Shown: positions 47,371-58,204 of the stretch, piece after piece
Layout: each line of letters begins with the position of its first letter
How positions within the stretch are numbered: position 1 is the first letter of the stretch
Assembly: GCA_029204225.1 (NCBI GenBank)
Contig: CM055110.1
Location: forward strand, 372,077 to 436,076
Length of the DNA stretch: 64,000 nt
Reading direction: 5' to 3'
DNA from: Diphasiastrum complanatum
Taxonomy: Eukaryota > Streptophyta > Lycopodiopsida > Lycopodiales > Lycopodiaceae
The notes under the pieces: generated by a model
Databases searched by the model: none
What the model saw: only the letters and a program-made list of their open reading frames with translations
Told to the model about the DNA's origin: nothing
Made by a program: the position numbers and the translations under genes

Positions 47371-48952
47371 AGGAGAAAACGAAAGCAATCTCAACCAACT
47401 TGGCTTGTTATTCGTATACAGAACGGGAGTGTTTCAAAGAAGAGGAGGTCTCTTGACCCTCTATCTAAAGCAAGGGATTTTTCCAAGTCATCTCCTCTGA
47501 ATACTATTCTTTCTTCAAGGCATTCTTCTCCTTCCACTCCATTTTTAACTTCTCATGCTAAATCTTCCTCTCCTAATAAATCTCCACCTCGTAAATCTCC
47601 TCCTCATCCTAAACCCATAAATATTAGTTCCCCTCCTCCTGTTCTTGTAAGTGATTCAGATGATTTTCTTAGTGCGAAGGTAGAACCAATTTTGAATGAC
47701 AAATCTTTATGTGGTTTATCAGTTTTACTTCTGTCACCCCCTACACTTGCCTTTGTAAATACTCCTCAATATGTACAGTATGACCAATTGTTCAACACAT
47801 ATCTTAAAGGTTTAGGTCTTGATACAGTTTTAGGATGCCAAAGACCAATGTTGGTCTCCCCCTTTCTAGTTTAGATACTGGTGAATTAGAAAGTAGGAAT
47901 AAAATGCTAGGCGACAATAGGTGGTGGGGCAATTCAGTACTAGATGGAGGTTGTCCATAATCCATTGTTTATAGATGTTCCATTGTTTTCCCTTCAATTC
48001 ATGACTGCATTTAATTTCCCTGATTTTAAAAGTATGCACGATGATATGTTTCAATACGTCAGACTGGGGACTCCAATTCTCATGTTGCCATACATAACAA
48101 AGTAAGTGTTGATTTTATTTTATTGAATTTTTTATATGAATTTTGATTTCACATCGATTCTCATAAATTTATTGTTTTTTGATTCCAGTGATCATTGTAG
48201 CTTATATGTGTTGTCCTTGTACATCAATGATGAGGGTCTGTGTAATCCAATTTGTTTAAAGATGAACTCTATTACACACACACACAAAATTTCTAGGAAC
48301 TATATACAGAAAATACTAGAACTCTTTCCAGTACCAAATGCAAAAGCATATTCCAAGCTGAAAATGGTTGATGCAGAGGTATAAATTTTTCAATATCGGT
48401 TCAATGCACCCTTGTAATTATTGATTGGTTTACTTTCATAAAGTGAGCGCTGATTCGTATTCAATTAATTTTTTTTTTGATATCAGTTCAACGCGTGCTT
48501 GTTTCCGTTGTAGATTTTATTCTTACATCCTGCGCGTTGATCTGATATCTCATAATGTTCAATTTGGATCTACCATCCTCCCAGCAGGTTGATTCTGTCA
48601 ACTGTGGTTGGTATATTGTATGCAATGCCAAACACTTTTTCAATTGGCTTGCATTACAAGATGGACTTCCAAATCTGGAAGGCGTAATATTCGCTTAATT
48701 ACTTTTAATTATGTTTTTGTTTTTTTCATATACAAATTCCTATTATCTGATATTTAATTAATTACCTTTAACTGTGTTTATGTTTTTTTTTAGTTTAAAT
48801 GCCCGAAGGTCTCCCCAATGGAGATAATGCACTTCAAGCAGGAGACCATAAAGCTGGTGATCGAAAATTCATATCCAATTGCAGTGGCCGAGTGTTCTCC
48901 ACCCAAGCTACTTCCAACTGGAGAAATGGATTTAGAGATCATAGATAGTTGA
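47371..48952 (+). CDS. Ulp1-like (C48) cysteine protease domain gene, at least four exons
   Basis: The 3' part has a consistent model: exon 47944-48101, 48189-48378, 48585-48683 and 48794-48952. All introns are GT-AG with matching phases, giving about 200 codons from the in-frame ATG at 47944. The exons encode LGTPILMLPYITNDHCSLYV (the H of a Ulp1 'H-x-S-L-x-V' strand), ICLKMNS (Asn where Ulp1 usually has Asp), VDAEQVDSVNCGWYIV (Gln and the catalytic-type Cys, NCG in place of DCG), and a tail ending LEIIDS. Upstream, a frame at about 47371-47872 encodes RRKRK...SKKRRS (nuclear-signal-like) and a Ser/Pro-rich linker. A stop at 47872 and frame changes separate it from the ATG exon. Ulp1 domains cleave SUMO-like tails and are common in plant TE-encoded proteins. 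Activity is uncertain with the Asp changed. Confidence 0.65.
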
Positions 48953-49960
48953 TACTGATTAAATATTTGTCTCACTTGATGTGGATGAGAAACATGTATT
49001 GAAAACTTTAATAGAAATAAACTTACAGTTTTTCTATGGTTGTTCTTACTTGTTTTTTTTCCTCTTATCAATTCAAGTTATGATTCATTCATCTTCAATT
49101 TGTACTGTTTTTCAACATGTTTGTTTTTCATAGCCTTGGTCTGCCTTGCCTTTACCATGGTCTTCTTTGGATAAGTTCAGAATGATGATCTGATTGAGCC
49201 TTTGCCACAACCAATCCAAACATGCAACATTAGTTCACTTAGATTTGTTGCAACTCAGCTTTGATCAGATCATGATCTGAACATGTCCAAATATGCCAAG
49301 AAAAGGACAATACAGACCAAGGCAATAAAGACCAAAAATACAACAAGGGCAAGCATCGATTGTAGAGTCACTGGAATTCAAGTAACGAAAGATCTCCCCA
49401 ATGGAGATAGTGCATTTCATGTAGGAGACAATGAATCTTGTTATCGAAAACTCATATCATAGATAGTTGACACTGATTAAATATTCGTCTCACATGATGT
49501 GGATGAGACACATGTACAAATTTTTTTAATAGAAATATATTTATAGTTTTTCTATAGTTGTTCTTACTTGTTTTTTTTTCTGTTACTAATTCAGGTTATG
49601 ATTCATTCATCATCAATTTCTATGGTTTTTCGACATGTTTGTTTTTCATAGCCTTGGTCTGCCTTGCCTTTACCATGGTCTTTTTTTGGATAAGTTCAGA
49701 AAGATGATCTGATGGAATCTTTGCCATGACCAATCCAAACATGCAACAAACTTAGTTTTGTTACAACAAAGCTTTCATCAGATCATTTTCTGAACATATT
49801 CAAATATGCCAAGACAAGGACAATACAGACCAAGGCAATGAAGACAAAAAATACAACCAATATATACGAGACATCAACAAGGGCAAGCGTCGATTGTAGT
49901 GATCTTTGGAATTGAAGTGACTGAAGATCTCCCCAAAATAAAATGCTAAATCTAAAGAAA
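48800..49960 (+). repeat. Tandem duplication of last Ulp1-like exon and 3' flank
   Basis: Unit 1 runs from about 48805 and unit 2 from about 49386; a third start ('tgaagatctcccca') is at 49920. They share 'tctccccaatggagata', 'gattaaatattcgtctcac', 'ttttcatagccttggtctgc' and 'gataagttcagaa', with a spacing of 510-580 bp. Unit 2 has lost about 70 bp of the exon, so it is not an alternative coding exon. Confidence 0.85.
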
Positions 49961-50217
49961 TTGAATCTAAAAACTTACAGTTGCATTTCCTTCCATCATT
50001 TGAATTCAGATCATGAATGTTGAGCTCATCGTGAAGATAAGCATGCTGAACTAAAACTTCCGTGATAGATTGACCGGCAGGTGATACTTTAAAATCCATT
50101 ATCCTTCCTTTCCAAGAGCTTCTTTATATGTCATCTGATCTTTTTCGGTTTCGGAATGAGTCTTTTGCAAAGGGATGCATCAAGATCCATTGATATTCTC
50201 GATATATTCTTGGTATC
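49961..50217. other. No recognisable feature
   Basis: This lies between the 3' duplication and the end of inverted-repeat arm 2. I see no motif. The minus-strand frame 50099-49800 mostly overlaps the duplicated flank and has no known domain. Confidence 0.5.
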
Positions 50218-50879
50218 CATTCTGCATTTTTTTATTCACTAGCTTGACTATTAGGCCTAACAACATTTAATTGCCGCAAAAAGGCCTCAAGTCATGTTAT
50301 TAGCTTTTAACTAATCAAATAACTATCTCATCATCGGCTTGGACTTACACACGCAGGTGTCAAATCCCTCTCACTTATAAATGAATAATCTAGCTAAGGT
50401 TTTCTCGATATCCGTAAACCCTCCAACAATGTTTGAATCACATCATGCTAACCGGTTGAACACCACATTTGGTGTCAATATTTGTGAATGATAAGGATCA
50501 GTTGTTGTTACGTGTATTATGACATTTTGAATTGGCACCAGTTGGAAGTGTTTTGGGTGGGATAACTTTGCCTACAACTGTGTCTGCTACAACATTATTA
50601 GAGTTGCCAAAATAAGCCAACTTCCCTATTAGATAGGCCATTTTAAGGTATTTTGTATGTATAAGATTGTTTAAGATCTTAGACCTCTAGTCGTATTAAT
50701 GTTGTTAGGTAGATGGATTAGGGTAAATTGCTATAGGGATGACTAGGGTGTGTTCAATAATGTGTAAATAGGACAAAAAGCACCAAAAAGATTGTTTTTA
50801 GGGTTGTTGATTTAGAATGGAAAGATCATATTCGGGTAAAGAGGAATGGAAGTTGAACGGACCGAAAAAAACCACATGT

Positions 50880-51420
50880 GTGACAATGGAAGTTGATGTG
50901 GTCTTAGCAATGGAAGTTGTACCAACTACAAGAGAACTACATACAAAACAGTGGCGGTCTTTTGCGGAGTTGTGGGAACGGTGAGTTCAGGATTGTATAA
51001 ATAGGGAACTTGTAGTCACAAAGGGGACTCTTGGTTTTACACTGGATAGCAAAAGTGTGATCAAGTGTCAAAAGGGTTAGAGCCGAGCATTCTGTGAGTT
51101 GTGATACAAGTTTATGTCAAGCTGTAGGCTGCAAGTAGGAGTGCCTTGCTTTAGACCTTTCGAGTAGTTTTGGTGTAGAATTGTGTCACTACCTTCACTG
51201 TCCAAATCATGTATATTTCAATGTTAAGATGGAATGTAACTTGAGTAATGTCTTTTTCCTTGGTACGATCCTTGATGTAATGGAAATTCTAGTTTATGTG
51301 ATGGATATACTCTGCCATTTTATTGTATTGTATTGTAATAACGGAGATGTGGAATGCAATCATGTTATTCAATTTCATTGCACTTTGTGAATGGTTATTA
51401 GTCAGATTTTGATATGTCAG
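50880..51420. mobile_element. ~540-bp insertion in arm 2
   Basis: Arm 1 reads straight from 'cggttgct' to 'ctgttatag' at 13590, whereas arm 2 has this extra stretch between the same flanks. It contains no recognised domain. The frame at 51181-51390 has no motif. Either it inserted into arm 2 or arm 1 lost it. I see no clear terminal inverted repeat. Confidence 0.5.
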
Positions 51421-51769
51421 GTTAATCTGTTATAGTTTTGTTATTTGTTCTATGACAATCTACTGATAGGAACTTTTGGTATATTAGCATTTACCACAAT
51501 TTACCTAACACCTTTATGGATCCGTTGCCAAATCGGATTCTAGTTGGTTGTGTAATCTGGATAGAAACAATTTTCAGCTATAGGCAGAATTACCATTTTT
51601 CAGCTATAGGCAGAATTACCATATGTAAGTGTAGAATTGTGACCAATGTCTTCATGTGCTTGTATTTCGGATATGGGGAGATCCACAATTCTTCATGGGA
51701 TGGATGTTGTATCAATAGGATCACAACTACAAATATAGGCCCATTGCCACACACATAAGACGGGGACCA

Positions 51770-52195
51770 GATTTGACCCGACGGCCCTTGCGTGGCAATG
51801 TTCGTGGCAATTGCGTGGCAAACTACGTGGCAATGAACGCGTGGCACTGGCACGCCGTCAAAGTTTTTCGTCACCGGCTCTTCTTCCAAACAGATTTTTT
51901 TTTTGGGGGGTGGCTCAAAGCAATTCAGATTTTTGATTCGCGTGGCACTGCCATGCATGGTAACGCCACGCGTGGCACTGCCACGATTGAAATTCTGGAA
52001 ATTTCGCACGCGTGGCATATTTTTTCCAGAATGCTGAATTTTGCCACACGTGGGAAAAATTTTAAAAAAGTTTTTGAAATTTGCCACGCGTGGCAAATTT
52101 TACCAGCAAGCAAAAACTTGCCATGTCGTGGCAAGTTTTCTGGAAATTTTTTTTTTGGGCATGGCACTGCCACGCGTGGCAGTGCCACACAAAAA
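51770..52195. repeat. Palindrome array, arm 2
   Basis: Counterpart of 12899-13260 with even longer perfect palindromes. 52077-52100 is 24 bp (arms AAATTTGCCACG/CGTGGCAAATTT) and 52162-52187 is 26 bp (arms TGGCACTGCCACG/CGTGGCAGTGCCA). A 13-bp-arm near-palindrome lies around 52115-52141. GCCACG half-sites are spread from 51800. That palindromes are kept, or perfected differently, in both copies suggests that symmetry matters for binding, or that gene conversion acts within hairpins. Confidence 0.85.
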
Positions 52196-52305
52196 TATTT
52201 TAACAAAAAAAAAACCCGCGAAATGGAAAAGGTGGGGGCCTCGACTGCATTTGCAAATAGATTTCATGAAGAGAAGCTTTTGAAAGAAAAGCTTTGGGGG
52301 GGGAG

Positions 52306-52306
<1 letters not shown>

Positions 52307-52392
<86 letters not shown>

Positions 52393-52563
52393 GATAATTT
52401 TGTTTGTTAATTTTTCATTGTTTATTGATTTGTTTATTGGTTGGTTAGTGAATGATTGTTCATTGTTGGCTTTTGTAGAAAAAAGCTATGCAATTTTGAA
52501 AGAAAGGAGGCAATCCAAGCAAATGCATAAGGTATGTTAAGCATTCTAAATTTTGAAGAAAAG

Positions 52564-52605
<42 letters not shown>
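52307..52605. repeat. (GA)n microsatellites, arm 2
   Basis: GA tracts at 52307-52389 and 52567-52605 are the shortened equivalents of the CT tracts at 12711-12864 and 12344-12463. Open frames of Arg/Glu over them are artefacts. Confidence 0.95.
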
Positions 52606-52611
<6 letters not shown>

Positions 52612-53164
52612 TTCTTAGGTTTTCATTGTTTATTCATGAGCTATATTATGCATTGTAAATTTTGGTAGATTACATTTGAGTCATAAAGTGCATTTTCATA
52701 GCATCTTCAACATGGTGAGATTGATGTAACAATGAATAATGATTTTTAATTTAACAATGATTCTTGATTTGTGTTCTAGCAATTATCATTTTGTTGATTG
52801 ATTTGTAATCTAACAATGATTATTTGATGTGTAATCTAACAATGATTTGGTTTTCATTGTTTGCTTTTATAGACAAAAAAGAGATGCATCTTAGAAGGAA
52901 TTAAAGATCATTAAAACAATAGATGAGGTATGTTTTTATCATCTTAAATTCATATTTTGTTTGTTTTTTATTGTTTGTATATATTTATAACAAATTTATA
53001 CAAGATGAAATAGAAAAAACATAAACAATAAACAATCATTCCATACATAATGAGATAGAGATGACCAAATACAAAAGTTTATATTCATAATTCAAAAAAG
53101 TGTACATATTCTCATATAATTCATGAAAAGAGCATTGATACTAATATCTTTTCTTTTACTTTTG

Positions 53165-54365
53165 CAAGTACTAGAAATACATCAAATCTAAGAAGTAATA
53201 GTAGGCTTCTTCGTCTTCACTATCTTCTCCCTCATCTTCTTGTCCAAAGCCAAATCTTGTCCTTCGTCTTCGCCTTCGTCCTCTTCATCTTCATTCCCTT
53301 CTTATCCTTGGTTCCCTCCCATACTTTCTTTCACAAAGGAAGCGGATGCCCACTACATACACATTCACAAAACAAATTAATAATTATTAGCCAAACACTT
53401 GTCATAAAATTGAAATGAAATACAAATTATGTAACAAAAATTTACCCTTGGATGTACGCCTTGTGCCGCAAGATGATCAACCAAGGCACTATAGCCTTGG
53501 TGATATCCAATATTGTACTCGACATTTCATCACAAGAGTTTTGAGTTCCAAAAAGACCCTTTAAGAATTCGGGCAAGATGCCTTTTTTATTATTAAAATA
53601 TTATAACACGAATACTTTTGACTTGCCATAACTTTTTAAGTGTGGCTTAGAAGTATGTCATATAACATATCATTGGAAAGCCCTTGTTGAGCACTTTCCA
53701 ATGCACTAAACTTCTCAAATTCGGACTTACCACTAAAAAGTTATGCCATTTTTAGTATGGAATCAAAATGTAGACTCAAAAAGTTATGTTACGTAGATTT
53801 CAAATTTGAGTGTTTTGATTGGTCCATATGTAAGAAAAATTTGAGAAAAAATATAAAAAGAATCTTTACAAAGGGTCTTTTTTGGATTTGGAACTCCTCT
53901 AATGATATACTTACACCCATAATCTTCAACCTACATCAACACAAATCGATGATTAGAAAAAAACAAAAAATTATTGGTAAACAATAAACATATGAAATGC
54001 AGTTAGCTAAAAGGGAATTGCTGACAAATTGGACATGCGTATTGGCCTTGCCTCCCGATCCCAAGTGAGATTGGCCTAAAAGATAAGCCTTGATTTTGTT
54101 GCCTGTCTTTCTTGTTTAAAGCGCTCGAAATTAGGATGCTTGGATTCATAAACAATTTTTCCCCAATCTTTTTTAGATGCCGATCCCGGCCTCTTCTTGC
54201 CTTTACTACATAATCGTCTTAATGATTGGCGCTTATGACGAGTATGCATACACATACTCATCTTTGCCCATTTGTCATTAAATCAATTTGGTTGTGGAAA
54301 CTCACGATACAATATATCAAGTATCTTGTCTTTGTCCCCTTGGTCTTGTTGCTCTCAAGGGTTAA
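53165..54365 (-). pseudogene. Transposase-like gene, inverted second copy, split by a MITE
   Basis: The minus-strand frame 54261-54076 repeats the arm 1 signature (LRRLCSKGKKRPG, KDWGKIVYESKHPN, ERFKQERQATKSR), so the family match holds in two copies. Exon 2 is interrupted by the MITE at 53528-53904, right after 'gtactcgacattt'. Exon 3 (53360 down to 53190) carries an in-frame stop where arm 1 has none and continues as EGNEDEEDEGEDEGQD, which supports an acidic C-terminus for the intact ancestor. The 5' part is lost at the C4 junction. Confidence 0.6.
53528..53904. mobile_element. 377-bp MITE, copy 2
   Basis: Same length and sequence family as 26515-26891 ('aagttatgccattttt', 'ttatgttacgtagatttcaa'). 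Its left end reads CATCACAAGAGTT and the right end, inverted, CATTAGAGGAGTT. It lies in exon 2 of the transposase-like pseudogene, between 'gacattt' and 'atatacttacac'. The uninterrupted arm 1 gives the empty site. Confidence 0.75.
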
Positions 54366-54369
54366 ACAA

Positions 54370-56132
54370 AAGTGATGGAGGTGGTAAATATATCTCCAAT
54401 AAATCTCCTGATTTTTGTGAGCTTGAAGGCATCAAAAGAGAGTTCTCTTGTGCCTACTCTCCATCTCAAAATGGAGTGGCCGAGAGAAAGAATAGATCTC
54501 TATGTGAATGTGCAAAATCTATGAGAATTGAGGCATCTTTGCCCAAATATTTTTGGGGAGAAGCCATTAATTGTGCAAATTATCTTTGCAATAGGCTCCC
54601 ACAAATAGCTCTTGGAAAAAAGTCACCATATGAAATCTTATATTTGAAGATGCCTAAGGTTGATCACCTTAGAGTTTTTTTGATGCATATGCTTTTCCCA
54701 TATTCCCTTGGAAACAAGGAAGAAGGAAGATCCTAGTGCATGCAAAGGGATCACGGTTGGATACTCATCCACCAAGAAGGCCTATAGACTCTTTGTGTTC
54801 TCTACTTCTTAAGTTATTGAAAGTAGAGATGTTGTCTTTCATGGAGATCAACTCTCATCTTTTGAAGAGGCCAAGATCAAGAAGTCTATGTATGCATCAC
54901 CAATTACTGATTTTGAAGACAATCATGATGTGATGGGGTCGGATTTGAAGAAGACTCTCCTCATATTTTCTCACCAAGAAGATCCATGAGAGATAGAAAC
55001 GAGCCTAAGAGGCTCTCATATGTTGACAAAGGCAAACAAGTGGATCTTGATTCCACTAATTATGTTTTTTATGTCTCTCATGAAGAACCAAATAATGTAC
55101 AAGAGGCACTCAATACCAAGGACCGGTATGATGCCATGAAGCAAGAGTATGTTGCATTGATCACCAACTATACTTGGGAGCTTGTGGATCCTCCATCCAA
55201 CAAGCATGTGATTGGTTGCAAGTGGGTATTTCGGATCACGTTCAATCATGATGGCACCATCAACAAGTATAAAGCAAGACTATGTGCCAAAAGATTTGCT
55301 CAAATCCATGGCCTTGATTATGAGGAGATCTTTGCACCTGTTGCAAAGATGGTGACAATAAGAATTCTTATTTATCTTGCTTGTTTCTTTAAGTGGAAGG
55401 TGTTCCAATTAGATGTATCCAATGCTTTTCTAAATGGTTATCTTGAGGAGAAGATCGATATGGAACAACCTCAAGGATTCATCAAGGATGAGTCCAAAGT
55501 GTGCTTGCTCTTCAAAAGTCTTTATGGACTCAACCAAGCACCAAGATCATGGTATTCAAGACTTAATTCTTTTCTTATCTCACTAGGATTTACTCTTAGT
55601 GACTATGATCCTTCCATGTACCAAAAGCTTGTTGATAGCAATATTGTCATTCTTCTTATTTATGTTGATGACATTATTCTTCGTGGAAGTTGTATCAAGC
55701 TAGTTGATTAAACTTAGATAGCACTTGGATGTGAGTTTAAAATGCAAGATCTAGGAGAGATACATTACATCCTAGGCCTAGAAATTGTTTTTTATAAAAA
55801 TCATGTCTTTATATGCCAATCTAGATACGCTCACTCTATGTTGAAAAAATTCCATATGGAAAATTCTAAGAGCATAGATACTCCAATGGAGAAAATTGTA
55901 CAAATAATCCCATATTTCATGCAAGAAGCAAGCACATAGAAGTGGCACACCATTTTGCGAGAGGAAAGCTTATTGGAGGAGAAATCTATTTGGAGCATGT
56001 CAACTCGTCCTCTTGTATTGCCGATCTACTCACCAAGCCTTTGAGCAAAAGTGCTTTCATCAAGCATAGATCTAATCTTAGAGTTATATCAAGATCAATG
56101 CTTAAATCTTCATAGATAATTTTTAGGAGGAG
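54370..56132 (+). pseudogene. Ty1-copia element C4, integrase-RT with deletion into RNase H
   Basis: It starts abruptly inside the integrase core (SDGGGKYIS, AYSPSQNGVAERKNRSLCE, YFWGEAINCANYLCN). RT lies at 54986-55711: NTKDRYDAMKQEYVALITN, TWELV, GCKWVFRI, KARLCAKRFAQ, SNAFLNGYLEEKI, FKSLYGLNQAPRSWYSR and LLIYVDDIIL (YVDD kept). A stop after that and a frameshift lead to YILGLEIVF. At about 55915 the RT thumb (PMEKIVQ) is joined to the RNase H end (FHARSKHIEVAHHFA, ADLLTKPLSK), so roughly 200 residues are deleted. The element is on the plus strand and dead. Its 5' end abuts the inverted-repeat arm, and a chance frame (54272-54736) spans that junction. Confidence 0.85.
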
Positions 56133-56845
56133 TGTGAAGAATTAAAAAAGATTATCTATGTTAGATATAGGGGTCTTATGTTTTTTATATCAAGCATCTA
56201 GGTGTAGGATGTTGATAGGAACAAATTTGGCATAGATGACAAATTATGGATTTCCACTTGTAATGCCACTATTGAGCAAAAAATAGAGCAAGAGGCTAAA
56301 CTCGTGCCAATTAGAGTGTAGACAAGTGTAATGCTTTTGTTTGATGAATTGTAAGAGGTCCAATAGGATTTAGAGGTGGAACCATGTGAGGTCCAATAGA
56401 AATTTGAGGTTTGCTTGAAAATAGTCCAATAGAATTAAGAGGTGCATAGATCAATGGTCCAATAGAATTAAGAGGTGACAAAGTGTGGTCCAACCATAGT
56501 TAAGCATAGTGGTAGCTCGTGGATCTACTAGTATCATTGTACTCCTCATTTTGGATCTAACTGATTTGGAGATTGTGTGGATTTCCAGCTTTCTCTCTCC
56601 ACCTGAGAGCTCATGATGATTTTCTCTCTCTACTCGAGGAGAGCAGCTTATTTTTACTTAGAATAACCTTTTAATACTTTCTACACATGTGACTGAGAGT
56701 TGGAATTGATTGAATGCATGTAGTAGTGTGTTTTTGCCATAGAATCAAAGATAGATCTTGAATCTCAATATAGTCTTGATCTTGGTGCATCTACACACCT
56801 TAGGAGATTACAAGTACATGTTGTGGCACGTGTGAAATCTACAAT
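56133..56845 (+). mobile_element. 3' LTR of copia C4
   Basis: It begins TGTGAAGAATT after the polypurine tract TTTAGGAGGAG, right behind the RNase H stop. Inside, 'gtccaatagaatt' recurs four times between 56355 and 56480. The end is placed where repeat R1 starts ('taacatggctgttaacatga'). There is no second LTR. Confidence 0.6.
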
Positions 56846-56854
56846 GCAGCTTAA

Positions 56855-58200
56855 AAAATAACATGGCTGTTAACATGACATCAAATGACACACTCTCACC
56901 TAGTTATAGTGCATTGAGGTTTGTAGACATTGCTTCAGAAATGACATGGATATTAACATGAGCAGTCACTTGGCTGGGTTTACATCATTACATATCTACA
57001 TCTTCAAAATAGTTTGGCCCCAATAAATAGAACTTGCCTTTATGATGTCAATTTTAATACGTTAGACAAAGTTAGCTCATTTAAACTTCTGTATCATATA
57101 CAAAAAATCTAAACTGCACATTAAATGTATAATTTATTACAAAGCAGGGCTCCACACACTTTGTAATTTACAATCATTCTCTAATTTGCCATTAATTTAA
57201 GTCATTTAGAATGAAATAAAATGACACTTAGGATGAAATGGTAATTAATGTTAATGATATAATTGGCCTACTCCCTTTTCAATATAGATTAAGATAATTC
57301 TTGTTAAATTTGAGATAACACTTAGATGCCTATTCCAGAACAATTTGCATTCAAAATAAGGTTAAAGATCACCAAACAATTTCTGTACTGAATGTAAAAA
57401 TTTGTAGGTTTGGGACTTCTATGTGGATTCCTTTGGGGATGCATAAAAACCCATGAAAACTATTAAAAATTAATATCGAGTCATCAAAAGTTTGCATTTC
57501 CTAAACCTCAACAACTCAAAACTAAACTTTGAAGATTAAGTCATAAACCTGGTAATCCTTAAAAGGTTTGCCACAAAAAATACCAACTCTATCCTATGTA
57601 GCGAGATTCCAAAAATCAACAAACATTTGCAAAATGAGAAAATAAACAAATAAACATGTAAATATAGATGAATATGCATTGAAAGAATCTAAACACCCAA
57701 AACATGACCTATGCTGGATGGCTACAATATGTGATGAGCTAACAAATGACTCTCATACCACATGAATTAACTCGTGCAGTGAATTTAGTCATAAATCACA
57801 AATTGCATCCATAAGCTATTGCTAACAAATAGAACTAGGTGCACCCTAGAACTACAAAAAAGAAATGTCGCTTGTTGCCCGTTGTGATGTTACTGTTTAA
57901 TTATTTTGATTGTAACCTCCGCCCTATCCAAAAAAGAAGGAACAAACTTCTATGTTGGTCACGTGATAAGTCTTAGAAGCTTTCCCACACAAGCATATGG
58001 TCATAATGAAACTCTTCCCAATCATATGGTACTATTTAAATACACTATGTGCCATTTTAGAATATAATAAGTAGGGAAGAAAGATGCATAGGCCTTTTCA
58101 TTTCTCTACTTGGCTCAAGAATCCTAACATCATTTTAAGGAATGAGTTTTATCTAAGCCTTGTTGACATTTGATATTATTGTATTTGTTGACATGTGATA
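56855..58200 (-). repeat. R1 block, inverted copy
   Basis: The reverse complement matches 21780-23190. The frame equivalent to 22803-23060 reads here on the plus strand from 56946 with two stops (HLAGFTSLHIYIFKIVWPQ, then LAHLNFCIIYKKSKLHIKC). It ends at a boundary with repeat H near 58205. Confidence 0.8.
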
Positions 58201-58204
58201 TTAG

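Larger units (their letters stand above)
50218..54365 (-). mobile_element. Arm 2 of the long inverted repeat (DNA element copy)
   Basis: This is the reverse complement of 10972-14262 with three differences. There is extra sequence at about 50880-51420, a 377-bp MITE at 53528-53904, and much shorter GA tracts. Its right end, at 'gggttaaac' (54357-54365), is cut by copia C4, so the 5' half of the transposase-like exon 1 and everything beyond are missing. A 25-bp unit 'ttcagctataggcagaatta' is tandemly duplicated at 51575-51625, absent from arm 1. Confidence 0.7.

Noticed and set aside
51773-52540. 255-residue plus-strand frame through the palindrome array
   Set aside because: It is low complexity, reads through palindromes and the GA tract, and the arm 1 counterpart is not open in the same way.
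54272-54736. 154-residue frame joining element sequence to copia integrase
   Set aside because: It spans the junction at about 54366, and its first 30 residues are a chance reading of the truncated inverted-repeat arm.
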